Source: Halorubrum xinjiangense (GTDB taxonomy: Archaea; Halobacteriota; Halobacteria; Halobacteriales; Haloferacaceae). Taken from it: a stretch of 64,000 bases of DNA. Both the position numbers and the translations under genes were made by a program. This document shows, piece by piece, positions 24,532 to 32,896 of the stretch (within the stretch, counting starts at the first letter, position 1; every line of letters starts with the position of its first letter). Below the pieces are notes generated by a model that had not been told where the DNA came from, ran no database searches, and saw only the letters and a list, made by a program, of their open reading frames with translations. The stretch lies in the NCBI RefSeq assembly GCF_900102375.1, contig NZ_FNBO01000004.1, positions 124,001-188,000 of the forward strand, given 5' to 3'.

Positions 24532-24565
24532 AGCGAGAGGAAGCCCGCAACCCCACAAGTCGGGC

Positions 24566-25921
24566 CTACCGCGCCGCCAGCCAGTCGGCGAAGTCGCCGG
24601 TGAGGAAGTCGACGTAGTCGACGATGCCGAGGTACAGCGAGACGATCACGACGATCACGATCGGGATCCGAACGGCCCAGATCCACGCGCCGTCGAGGTC
24701 GCCGACGTCCGCGATTCCTTTCCGGAGTTCCGCGCGGCCGACGTCGGGGATGACCCAGCCGACGAACAGCGCGAGCAGCAGCGACCCGAGAACGAGCAGG
24801 ATGCCGTCCGCGAGCAGGTCGTACAGGTTGAGGAACACCAGATCGAGCGTGACCGGCACGCCGAGCAGGAACACCGCCGCGCCCAGGGCGGCCGACGCCG
24901 GAACACGAGCGACGCCGAGTTCGTCGATCAGGTAGGAGACGAGCACTTCGAGGATGCTGATCGCGGAGGAGAGCGCGGCGATCCCGACCATCCCGAAGAA
25001 GACGATCCCGATGATCCGCCCGCCCGGGACGCTCGCGAACGCCGACGTGAGGCTCACGAAGATCGCGCCGGCACCGCCGGTCCCCGGTTCGATCCCGACC
25101 GTGAAGAGGACCGGAAAGACGACGAAACCAACGAGGACGGCGATGAGCGTGTCGATCGTCGCGATGATGCCGGCGTCGGCCGCGAGGTTCCGGTCCTCGC
25201 CGAGGTAGGAGGCGTAGGTGATCATCACGCCCATCCCGAGCGACAGGGTGAAGAACGCCTGCCCGGCGGCGGCCGGGAGGATCTCGGTCCAGTTCGCGGT
25301 GATCGTCCCGAAGTCGGGCGAGAGGTAGTAGCCGTACGCCGCGGCCGCGCCGTCGAGGGTGAACCCGTAGGCGGCCAACCCGACGAGCATCACGAGGATG
25401 GCGGGGACCATCACTTTCACGCTCAGTTCGATGCCGCGCCTGACGCCGGCGGCGATGATGCCGACGACGAGCAGCATGAAGACCGCGTGGAAGAGGAGCG
25501 TGTCGAGGCCGGTCGAAACCGTTCCGAACAGCGCGTTCGCCTCGGTCGGGTCCGTGAGGGTGTACCCCTCGGTGATCCCGATAAGCGTGTACCGGAGGAA
25601 CCAGCCCGCGACGACGCTGTAGTACGAGAGGATGATGAAACCGGTGACGACGAACAGCCAGCCGGCGTACGACCAGACGCCGCTCCCCAGTTCCCGCAGC
25701 GCGCCGACGGGGTTCCGGTCGGTCCGCCGCCCGATGACGAACTCGACGAGGATCGCCGGGAACCCGATCAGCGCGACGAACGCTAGGTAGGTGATCAGAA
25801 ACGACGATCCGCCGTACTGGCCGGTGATGAACGGGAACCGCCAGATGTTCCCGAGGCCGACCGCGCTGCCGACCGCGGCGAGGATGAACCCCATTCGGGT
25901 CGCCCATGTCTCGCGTGCCAT
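24566..25921 (-). CDS. Sodium-dependent transporter, NSS/SNF family
   Basis: A 451-residue membrane symporter of the LeuT fold with about eleven to twelve helices. TM1 holds the unwound Na+/substrate site (GFILAAVGSAVGLGNIWRFPF), and ITGQYGGSSFLITY follows in TM2. Members import amino acids or related osmolytes with Na+. The start MARETWATR is preferred: it matches family proteins and lies about 30 nt after a TATA element. It is convergent with the AIM24-like gene. Confidence 0.94.
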   Translation of the reverse strand: MARETWATRMGFILAAVGSAVGLGNIWRFPFITGQYGGSSFLITYLAFVALIGFPAILVEFVIGRRTDRNPVGALRELGSGVWSYAGWLFVVTGFIILSYYSVVAGWFLRYTLIGITEGYTLTDPTEANALFGTVSTGLDTLLFHAVFMLLVVGIIAAGVRRGIELSVKVMVPAILVMLVGLAAYGFTLDGAAAAYGYYLSPDFGTITANWTEILPAAAGQAFFTLSLGMGVMITYASYLGEDRNLAADAGIIATIDTLIAVLVGFVVFPVLFTVGIEPGTGGAGAIFVSLTSAFASVPGGRIIGIVFFGMVGIAALSSAISILEVLVSYLIDELGVARVPASAALGAAVFLLGVPVTLDLVFLNLYDLLADGILLVLGSLLLALFVGWVIPDVGRAELRKGIADVGDLDGAWIWAVRIPIVIVVIVSLYLGIVDYVDFLTGDFADWLAAR

Positions 25922-25946
25922 TGGTGTCGAAGAGAGATCCTGTACC

Positions 25947-25955
25947 GTGTATAAG
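25947..25955 (-). promoter_or_regulatory. TATA box of the NSS transporter gene
   Basis: CTTATACAC on the minus strand, 26-34 nt before the ATG at 25921. It decides the start against the ATG at 25987, which lies upstream of the box. Confidence 0.65.
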
Positions 25956-26086
25956 CGTGTCTCTCTGTCGCTCTTACCATCAATCATCGAAGATGATCAA
26001 TTGGGCACCCGGGTGGCGATGACGATCTGGCGCCGCGCGGCGCCTCCAAGCGATACCCGGGGATCGTCCGCATCGGGGACCGTGAA

Positions 26087-26093
26087 TTTAATA
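26087..26093 (+). promoter_or_regulatory. TATA box of the geranylgeranyl reductase-like gene
   Basis: TTTAATA lies 24-30 nt before the ATG at 26117, as expected for a leaderless transcript. Confidence 0.6.
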
Positions 26094-26116
26094 GCCGGAC
26101 AGGGACCTCACGAGGT

Positions 26117-27505
26117 ATGGAACGCGTAGATGTCGCGATCGTGGGCGGCGGGCCGGCCGGCTCGGCGGCGGCGCACGCGGCCGCGACCGGCGGGGCGGAC
26201 GCCCTGGTCCTCGAGAAGGGAGTCCCCCGGGCCGACCGCGACCGCCTCGGTCCGGATTCGACCGACGCCGCCGGGATCTTGGACTACTGGGTGGACATCA
26301 TGGGGATCCACCCCGACGAGTTCGACGACGGGGTCGTCCAGCGCGAGCTGAACCGCGCCGAGTTCCGCGGTCCCGACGAGTCCGCCACGCTCACTTCGAC
26401 CGGCATCGACTCCTCGTATGACACGTTCGGGTACACCTTCCAGCGCGCGCGCTTCGACGACTGGCTCCGCGACCGCGCCGAGGACGCCGGCGCGGAGTAC
26501 CGCGTCGGCACCTCCGTCCGCGGCGTCGACACCGACCTCTCGGCGGCGCCCGGCGACGGCGACCCGCGCCACAGTCTCGAACTCGCCGACGGGGGAATCG
26601 TCGGCGCCGACTTCGTCGTCCTCGCCGACGGCCCGCAGCGGACGGTGACGAACCGCGTCTTGGACGAGTACCTGCCCGCGGACGCGCAGGCCTCGGAGCG
26701 GCTGGCCTCCCGCACCGCGAACCACATCGCCTATCAGGAGTACCGGCGCGTCCCGGAGGCGGTGTTCGAGGAGGTCGATGACGCCCTCGTCTTCTGGTGG
26801 GGCGTGATGCCGGGCGAGACCGCATACCCGTGGATCTTCCCGAACGCGGACCGCGTCTGTCGGGTCGGGCTGACGATGCCGATCGGCCTCGACATCGACG
26901 AGGTCGACCGCGACGCGTACGCGCTGCTCGACGCGGACGACGAGTCGATCCCGCAGGGCGCCGAGTACATCCGGCGGCTCCTGGAGTGGCAGTACGGCGA
27001 CGAGTACGACATCGAGGAGGACTTCCCGCTCGTCGAGGACGCCGGCAAGCGGAACGGGACGGAGACGTATCCGATCTCGTCGACCCGGCCGATCGACTCG
27101 CCGGTGGACGCGGGGGTCGCGGTCGCGGGCGGCGCGATGGGGACCACGTCGGCGTTCCACGAGGGCGGCGACCACGTCGCGGTCCGCACCGGCGCCATCG
27201 CGGGCGAGCTCGCCGCCGAGGGCGACCTGGCTTCATACAACCGCCGCTGGAAGGAGGCGATCGGCGACGAGGTCGTCCGCAACGTGACGATGGCCGACAT
27301 GGTCGCCGACTACGAGCCGGACGACTGGGACCGGGTCATCGGCGCCGCGGACGCGATGCTCGCCGGCGAGGCGGGCGGGAGCCTGCTCTCGCAGCCGTAC
27401 CGCTCCGGCTGGGAGTCGGCGAAGCTGCTGCTCGGCTACAAGTGGAACAAGCGCCGGGTGAAAAAGGAGTACGTCGGCATCGACGAGAGCGAGTACGTGT
27501 ACTGA
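26117..27505 (+). CDS. FAD-dependent geranylgeranyl reductase-family oxidoreductase
   Basis: A 462-residue flavoprotein. The dinucleotide-binding motif is VAIVGGGPAGSAAAHAAA at the N-terminus, followed by LEKGVPRADRDRLGPDS. The central DSPVDAGVAVAGGAMGTTSAFHEGG corresponds to the second FAD contact. Members saturate isoprenoid chains of archaeal lipids, menaquinone or carotenoids. Haloarchaea have several paralogues, and which one this is cannot be decided. It is longer than the classical about 400-residue lipid reductases, so function is family-level only. Confidence 0.85.
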   Translation: MERVDVAIVGGGPAGSAAAHAAATGGADALVLEKGVPRADRDRLGPDSTDAAGILDYWVDIMGIHPDEFDDGVVQRELNRAEFRGPDESATLTSTGIDSSYDTFGYTFQRARFDDWLRDRAEDAGAEYRVGTSVRGVDTDLSAAPGDGDPRHSLELADGGIVGADFVVLADGPQRTVTNRVLDEYLPADAQASERLASRTANHIAYQEYRRVPEAVFEEVDDALVFWWGVMPGETAYPWIFPNADRVCRVGLTMPIGLDIDEVDRDAYALLDADDESIPQGAEYIRRLLEWQYGDEYDIEEDFPLVEDAGKRNGTETYPISSTRPIDSPVDAGVAVAGGAMGTTSAFHEGGDHVAVRTGAIAGELAAEGDLASYNRRWKEAIGDEVVRNVTMADMVADYEPDDWDRVIGAADAMLAGEAGGSLLSQPYRSGWESAKLLLGYKWNKRRVKKEYVGIDESEYVY

Positions 27506-27627
27506 CGTCAAGACGGATGCGACCCGTCCCGGCGACGATGAGCGAGTGCAAAACTCGAGGGCGACTTTACACCCTTTCACCGGCAAGCTAATCGCTTATT
27601 CGGCCGTCAGCTGTCCTCTCGGGTGGA

Positions 27628-27984
27628 ATGTCCCTATCAGACACCGCCTCGAAGATCGACGGCCTGAGCGACGAGCAGCGCGAGTGTGTGGAGAACTGTA
27701 CCGAGGCCGCGACGGTCTGTGAGTGGTGTGCCGACGAGTGCCTCGGCGACGCCGACATGGAGGAGTGCGCCCGGCTCTGCCGGGACGTCGCCGACCTCAC
27801 GTCGCTGCACGCGCGGCTGATGGCCCGGGGTTCGAGCTACAGCGCCCAGCTCGCGCAGACGTGTGCCGACGCCTGTGAGGAGTGCGCCGACGAGTGCGAG
27901 CGCCACGACGCCGACCACTGCCAGGCCTGCGCGGAGGTCCTCATACAGTGCGCCGAGAGCTGTCGCCGGATGGCGAGCGCGTAA
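27628..27984 (+). CDS. Cys-rich four-helix-bundle copper-binding protein (Csp/DUF326-like)
   Basis: A 118-residue cytoplasmic protein with 15 cysteines, many in CxxxC spacings: CVENCTEAATVCEWCADEC, CARLC, CADACEECADEC and CQACAEVLIQCAESC. This is the pattern of copper storage proteins, in which thiols line the core of a four-helix bundle and hold Cu(I). There is no signal peptide. A direct copper link is family knowledge; other soft metals are possible. It stands alone on its strand, 136 nt before an ion-channel gene. Confidence 0.88.
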   Translation: MSLSDTASKIDGLSDEQRECVENCTEAATVCEWCADECLGDADMEECARLCRDVADLTSLHARLMARGSSYSAQLAQTCADACEECADECERHDADHCQACAEVLIQCAESCRRMASA

Positions 27985-28120
27985 CCGAACGACCGACGAG
28001 GGCTCCTATTTTTCATCACCAACCCGCCCGCAGCCGCGGAGGATCGCCAGACGAGTCTCACCGGATGACAACCCGAGAGAGCCGATCCAACGCGGAGACC
28101 GGCCGTCGAGGGTGGACGGA

Positions 28121-29122
28121 ATGAATCCGATCTACCTCGTCGTCGGCGTTGCCTGTCTCCTGTCGGCCGTGATCGACATGCTCTGGACGACGCTGTGGGT
28201 CGACGGGAGGGCCGGTCCCCTCACTTCCCGGCTGATGTCCGGTACGTGGAAGCTGTTCAGGAGAGCGTTCGGTGAGCGCCCCCGCGTGCTCTCGCTTTCC
28301 GGCCCGGTACTTCTCGTCTTCGGGCTCGCGACGTGGATCGGACTGCTCTGGGGCGGCTGGACGTTCCTCTTCGCGGGCGGCGAGGAGAGTCTCCTCGACA
28401 CGCGAAACGCCGGTCCGATCTCCTGGGCTGAGCGGTTCTACTTCGTCGGGTACTCGATCTTCACGATGGGGAACGGGGATTTCACGCCGAACGGCGCGAT
28501 CTGGCAGGTCGCGACCGCGTTCACCACGGCCAGCGGGATGTTCTTCGTCACGCTCAGCGTCACGTACGTTCTCAACGTCCTCAGCGCCGTCACACAGAAG
28601 CGGTCGCTGGCGAGCAGCGTTCACGGGCTCGGTGAACGGAGTACGGATATCCTCGAAGCGAGCTGGGACGGCGACTCGTTCGAGGGACTGGACGTCCCGC
28701 TGAACCTGATCGCGACCCAGCTCGACACGCTGACGGCGAACCACAAGGCGTACCCCATCCTCCACTACTTCTTCACGCCGGAGACGTCGCAGGCGCCGGC
28801 GACCAACGTCGCCGTGTTAGACGAGACGCTCACGCTTCTCCGGTTCGGCGTCGATCCGGAGTGCCGTCCGAGTGAGCCGGCCGTCACGCAAGCCCGGTCG
28901 AGCGTTCGGACGTACCTCGATACGCTGGAGGACGGGTTCGTCGGACCGGCGTCGCAGCCCCCGCCCGCCCCGGATCTCGAACCGCTGCGCGACGGCGGGA
29001 TCCCAACCGTCTCGGACGGGGAATTTTCCGACTCGATCGCGGAGGTGGACGAACGGCGTCGGTTCCTGCTGGGCCTCGTCGAATCGGATGCGCGACGCTG
29101 GCCCGACACCGGCGGCCGGTAG
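28121..29122 (+). CDS. Two-pore-helix ion channel protein (K+ channel-like)
   Basis: A 333-residue membrane protein. Hydrophobic helices lie at about residues 4-24, 63-90 and 135-155, with a pore loop between the last two: FVGYSIFTMGNGDFTPNG. TMGNGD occupies the place of the K+ selectivity filter TVGYGD. The C-terminal about 170 residues are cytoplasmic and have no recognised ligand-binding domain. Ion selectivity is uncertain because the filter is non-standard. Start chosen at MNPIYLVVGV, the first membrane helix. Confidence 0.78.
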   Translation: MNPIYLVVGVACLLSAVIDMLWTTLWVDGRAGPLTSRLMSGTWKLFRRAFGERPRVLSLSGPVLLVFGLATWIGLLWGGWTFLFAGGEESLLDTRNAGPISWAERFYFVGYSIFTMGNGDFTPNGAIWQVATAFTTASGMFFVTLSVTYVLNVLSAVTQKRSLASSVHGLGERSTDILEASWDGDSFEGLDVPLNLIATQLDTLTANHKAYPILHYFFTPETSQAPATNVAVLDETLTLLRFGVDPECRPSEPAVTQARSSVRTYLDTLEDGFVGPASQPPPAPDLEPLRDGGIPTVSDGEFSDSIAEVDERRRFLLGLVESDARRWPDTGGR

Positions 29123-29221
29123 GAAGCCACCCGCGGGCCGTGCCCCGAGCAGCACGGCTCACCCGTACGTATCGATCTGCGCCGAATCGGAGCCGGTTTC
29201 CGCGGTTCGACAGCGCCTCTC

Positions 29222-30391
29222 CTACCGAATCACGGGCGCCGCTAACTCGACGGGCTCGGCGTCGATGCCCGCGACGTCGACCGGCTCGACCTCGTGGGTC
29301 GGCCACCGGCCCGTCTTCGTGAGCCGCTCAGTCAGATCGGACGTGACGAGGTGCGTGTCCTCGCTTTTCGTTCCGTGAACCGTCGGATTCCACGCGTATC
29401 CCATCGGCCGCCGAACCGGCTCGTCGCCGTCCGGGGTCGCGAACCACTCCCGTCCCGCGAACCCGGCGGCGCCGCCCTGGTGGTGACTCTCCCACTCGTC
29501 GGCGAAGCCGACCGCGTCGTACGCCCGTTGGATGGCCTCGAAGACGTCGCCGGCGGTGTCGGGGGCGGCGTCGCTGGGATCGGCGGCGCTGGGATCGGCG
29601 GCGTCCGCGGCGTCGCCGGCTCGCGAGAGCGTCCCGGCCGCGGCGGCCTCGGTGGCGCGGACCGCGGTCGCCGCGACGCGCGCCGCGGCGCGGTGGCGCT
29701 CCTCGAACCAGTCGGGGGCGTCGAAGGCGACGGTGCGCGTCATCGAGGCGTACAGCCCGGCGCGTTCGGCGGTGACCGACACGAGCGCGTAGTCGCCGAG
29801 CGCCGCGTCGGTCGGCGTGTAGTGGCGGTACGCCTGCGCGCGCTCCGCGCCGCCGACGAGGACCACCGGCGTGTCCACGTCGCGGGAGGCGAGCGAGATG
29901 TCGATCCCGGCCGCGACCTCGTACTCCGGGTCCTCGGGTTCGAGGTTCCGGCAGACGGTCTCGACGGCGGCCGTGACCTCGCGGCCCAGCTCGCGGTACC
30001 GCGCGACGTCGTCGTCGGTGAGCGGCTGGCGGAGGCTGCTCCCGTCGACGGCCTCGAAGCCGGGCACGTCGAAGTCGGCGGCCGCGGGGGCGGGCGAGCG
30101 CTCGGCGACCGCGTCGGCGAGCGAGTCGGCGTACCACGGGAACGACTCGACCGCGAACGCGTCCGGGAGCTCCTCGTCGGTGAGCCGGTCCGCCTCGATA
30201 CCGTCGGTGATCACGCGGAGGTCGCCGTCGTAGCCGGCGGCGGCGACGCCCGTCGGCGCGTCTCCGTCGACGACGTTATCGCCGCCGGTGAGCCACGCGA
30301 AGCCGTTCGGGCGCGCGAACCAGACCGCTTCGAGCCCGCGCTCGTCGAGGTACGCGTCGAGCCTCTCCGTGCGGGCGACAAGGTCGACCAT
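29222..30391 (-). CDS. M24-fold protein (Xaa-Pro peptidase/creatinase-like), metal site degenerate
   Basis: A 389-residue protein with an N-terminal creatinase-type domain (residues 1-120) and a C-terminal pita-bread fold. In active M24 peptidases the aspartate ligands occur in a DxG...SDxTRT context; here the segment reads LVSVTAERAGLYASMTRTVAF, with neither aspartate. His in SHHQGGAAGF and Glu in HGTKSEDTHL remain. It is therefore probably not a dinuclear metallopeptidase. Creatinase-like metal-free chemistry or a binding role is possible. A Pro/Ala/Asp-rich insert (residues 255-285) also interrupts the fold. Confidence 0.82.
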   Translation of the reverse strand: MVDLVARTERLDAYLDERGLEAVWFARPNGFAWLTGGDNVVDGDAPTGVAAAGYDGDLRVITDGIEADRLTDEELPDAFAVESFPWYADSLADAVAERSPAPAAADFDVPGFEAVDGSSLRQPLTDDDVARYRELGREVTAAVETVCRNLEPEDPEYEVAAGIDISLASRDVDTPVVLVGGAERAQAYRHYTPTDAALGDYALVSVTAERAGLYASMTRTVAFDAPDWFEERHRAAARVAATAVRATEAAAAGTLSRAGDAADAADPSAADPSDAAPDTAGDVFEAIQRAYDAVGFADEWESHHQGGAAGFAGREWFATPDGDEPVRRPMGYAWNPTVHGTKSEDTHLVTSDLTERLTKTGRWPTHEVEPVDVAGIDAEPVELAAPVIR

Positions 30392-30609
30392 ACGGACGGA
30401 CTCTCGTCGAACGGGTAAAACCGGTCGAAACCCGTCGGCGCGCGGACGCCGGTCCGTGCGGGATCAGTCGCCCGCGACCGCGAGAGACGCGGGTATCGTC
30501 GCCGCGCCGTCTCCCGATCGGTTTCCAAGAACAGCCCCGGCGGGAGGCTCGAAACGAAAGGTTCAATTACGTCCCACGGAAACGACGAGATGCGTCAGTA
30601 AGCCCCTGC

Positions 30610-30684
30610 GGGTTGGTAGTCTAGTCCGGTTATGACACCTCCTTGACATGGAGGAGGCCGGCAGTTCAAATCTGCCCCAACCCA
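30610..30684 (+). tRNA. tRNA-Val (anticodon GAC)
   Basis: A complete cloverleaf of 75 nt: acceptor GGGTTGG paired with CCAACCC, anticodon stem CCTCC/GGAGG around loop TTGACAT (anticodon GAC), and T arm GGCAG-TTCAAAT-CTGCC. The discriminator base is A and CCA is not encoded. There is no intron. The anticodon reads GUC and GUU valine codons. Confidence 0.97.
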
Positions 30685-30798
30685 CTCACTTATAAGCGAA
30701 AACCGCACGACGGCGAGCCGCGGCTTCCGCTCCGAACCGTCGGTTTCAGCGCGCCGGCGGACGCTAACCGATATGCCGACAGCCGATGGTATCAGATC

Positions 30799-31040
30799 AT
30801 GGAGGATCGGACCCGGAGAGACATCGTTAGGGTCGGATCGACCGGACTGGTCACCGGCGTGGCCGGCTGTAGCGGAGCCGTTCCGGGCGACGCCTCACGA
30901 CCGGCGGCGTGCCCCGCGACCGACTGGGCTCCGAGCGGCCGGAGCCGGTCGAACTAGAGGTCCACGAGGAGTTCACCGACTACGAGTGGACGACCCACGA
31001 CGATACCGCGGTCATCAGGCGGTACGTCGAGGAGTTCTAG
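30799..31040 (+). pseudogene. Frameshifted small lipoprotein gene
   Basis: The ATG frame begins like a lipoprotein (MEDRTRRDIVRVGSTGLVTG, then VAGCSG with a lipobox Cys) and stops at 30957. A second frame from about 30909 to the TAG at 31040 encodes a compositionally normal acidic haloarchaeal peptide (VELEVHEEFTDYEWTTHDDT then AVIRRYVEEF). A 1-nt loss or 2-nt gain between about 30885 and 30932 would join them into a protein of about 80 residues. It could be a decayed gene or a base-call error. Confidence 0.55.
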
Positions 31041-31126
31041 GTCCCTGGGAGCGCGGTGCTGACGGCGTCGGTCGCGGGGTGACCAATGCGAAGTTTCTTT
31101 TAGCTCACCCCGGAGGATACCGGTAG

Positions 31127-31843
31127 ATGAGAGACCGAGGCGGTCGAGAGCCGGACGGGGGCGAATCGGCGGATTCGAGCGGTGAAACGGCTGATTCTCT
31201 CGCTCCGACGGCGTCTGAGCCGGCCGCCACGGTCGCCGGCGACGAGGCGCCGACCGGGCGGCTGGTCGTCGTCTGCGGGCTCCCCGGCGTCGGCAAGACG
31301 ACCGTCGCCGAGCGGGTCGCCGCCCACGTCGACGGGCGGATCCGCCGGACCGACGTGATACGGAAGGAGCTGTTCGACGACCCCGAGTACACCGACGCGG
31401 AGACCGAGGCCGTCTACGCCGAACTCCTCTCGCGCGCCCGCGACGACGTCGACGCCGGCGACGCCGTCGTCCTCGACGCGACGTTCGCGGACGCCCGGTT
31501 CCGGGCGGACGCCCGCGAGACGGCCGCCGAGGCCGGAGTCGAGTTCGAACTCGTCGAAGTGGCCTGCGACGAGACCGTCGTCGAACGACGGATCGAGCGC
31601 CGCGACGGGATCAGCGACGCCGACTTCGAGATCCACCTCCACTTCAAGGAGCTGTTCGACGAGGTGGCGACCGACCACGTCGTCGTCGACAACTCCGGGA
31701 CGGAGCCGGAGACGTTCGCGCAGGTCGACGCCGCGTTCGGCGGGGACGCGTTCGGCCAGGAGGCCGCGGGCGAGGAGACCGCGGGCGAGAACGCCTCTGT
31801 CGACCGCGGCGACCGGTCCGCCGCGGTCACCGACGCCGAGTAG
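31127..31843 (+). CDS. P-loop kinase (AAA_33/zeta-toxin-like)
   Basis: A 238-residue nucleotide-binding protein. Walker A is [17 protein letters not shown] (residues about 47-63); Asp in [11 protein letters not shown] and VVLDATFAD follow, as in small-molecule kinases of the gluconate/zeta-toxin type. [15 protein letters not shown] is the lid. The N-terminal 40 and C-terminal 40 residues are acidic, low-complexity extensions. Predicted to phosphorylate a small metabolite or nucleotide; substrate unknown. It lies upstream of the aIF1A gene, which has its own TATA box. Confidence 0.85.
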   Translation: MRDRGGREPDGGESADSSGETADSLAPTASEPAATVAGDEAPTGRLVVVCGLPGVGKTTVAERVAAHVDGRIRRTDVIRKELFDDPEYTDAETEAVYAELLSRARDDVDAGDAVVLDATFADARFRADARETAAEAGVEFELVEVACDETVVERRIERRDGISDADFEIHLHFKELFDEVATDHVVVDNSGTEPETFAQVDAAFGGDAFGQEAAGEETAGENASVDRGDRSAAVTDAE

Positions 31844-31914
31844 TCGGCGTCGGCCCCGACGCCGGTGTCGTGCGAACAGATCGCATGACGGGGGCGCACA
31901 CGCGTCTCCCACCA

Positions 31915-31920
31915 CTTATA
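31915..31920 (+). promoter_or_regulatory. TATA box of the aIF1A gene
   Basis: CTTATA, 24-29 nt before the ATG at 31944, fits a leaderless transcript. Confidence 0.65.
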
Positions 31921-31943
31921 CGGGCGAGCGCACTACGGATGGT

Positions 31944-32228
31944 ATGAGCGAAGAATCCGGGCGGAAGAACCTCCGCATGCCCAACGACGACGAAGTGTTC
32001 GCCGTGGTGACGGAACACCTCGGCGGCAACCACGTTCAGCTGCGCTGCGCCGACGGCGAGGAGCGGCTCGGCCGGATCCCCGGCCGCATGAAGTACCGAA
32101 CGTGGATCAGCGAGGGTGACGTGGTCCTCGCCGAGCCGTGGGACTGGCAGGACGAGAAGGCGAACGTCGAGTGGCGGTACTCGGACGAGGACGCCGACCA
32201 GCTCCGCCGCGAAGGTCACATCCAATAA
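31944..32228 (+). CDS. eif1A: Translation initiation factor aIF1A
   Basis: A 94-residue OB-fold protein that binds the ribosomal A site during initiation. Hallmarks: [40 protein letters not shown] and [26 protein letters not shown]. Length is normal for the archaeal factor. It is transcribed from its own TATA box after the P-loop kinase gene. Confidence 0.97.
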   Translation: MSEESGRKNLRMPNDDEVFAVVTEHLGGNHVQLRCADGEERLGRIPGRMKYRTWISEGDVVLAEPWDWQDEKANVEWRYSDEDADQLRREGHIQ

Positions 32229-32467
32229 TCGACGAACGGCGCGACCGCGCCGCGTCGCCGTCAACCGTCTCCCTGCGGTCTCTTTCCGCTCCGACGCGGT
32301 CCGTTCGGGCGCCTGCTTGCCGGATCGGTGCGGAGTTTTCGAACGCCGATAGCGACCGCACCGGCCCGTATCGCGGCGTAGCCGGACGGAGGTCGCCTGT
32401 CTGCTCTATCGTAGTATTGTGAACACTATCCAAAACCATTATTACCGCGAGGCGCGTAGGTGTGGGT

Positions 32468-32809
32468 ATGAGTTCGACAGAAGCCGCTCCCGCGGAACCG
32501 ATCCAGCTGACCGACGCCGCCGCGTTCGACACGCACGTCACCGATAACGACGTGGTCCTCGTCGACTTCTACGCCGACTGGTGCGGCCCCTGTCAGATGA
32601 TGGAGCCCGCGGTCGAGGCAGTCGCGGAAGACACCGACGCGGCGGTGCTGAAGGTCGACGTCGACGTCCACCAGGCGCTGGCCGGCGAGTACGGCGTTCA
32701 GGGTATCCCGACGCTGCTCGTGTTCGCGGACGGCGAGCCCGTCGAGCGCATGGTCGGCGCGCAGACCGAGCAGGCGCTGGCCGACGCGATCGGCGAGCAC
32801 ACCGCCTGA
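32468..32809 (+). CDS. trxA: Thioredoxin
   Basis: A 113-residue cytoplasmic thioredoxin with the active site DFYADWCGPCQMMEPAV and cis-proline in VQGIPTLLVFADGE. It reduces protein disulfides and can feed the CcdA system elsewhere in this window. The ATG (MSSTEAAP) is preferred; a GTG 6 nt upstream is also open. An AT-rich element around 32436-32443 (TTATTAC) lies about 30 nt before the start. Confidence 0.95.
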   Translation: MSSTEAAPAEPIQLTDAAAFDTHVTDNDVVLVDFYADWCGPCQMMEPAVEAVAEDTDAAVLKVDVDVHQALAGEYGVQGIPTLLVFADGEPVERMVGAQTEQALADAIGEHTA

Positions 32810-32896
32810 AACGCTCCCGAAGACGTCTCACACCGAACAATCCGGGACGCGGTCGTCGGCCGACCCGTCGCGGCCCGAGTCGCCGAAACCGACACC

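Noticed and set aside
30610-30684. Integration site (att) at tRNA-Val
   Set aside because: No repeat of the tRNA 3' end and no integrase gene were found nearby; the tRNA is intact.
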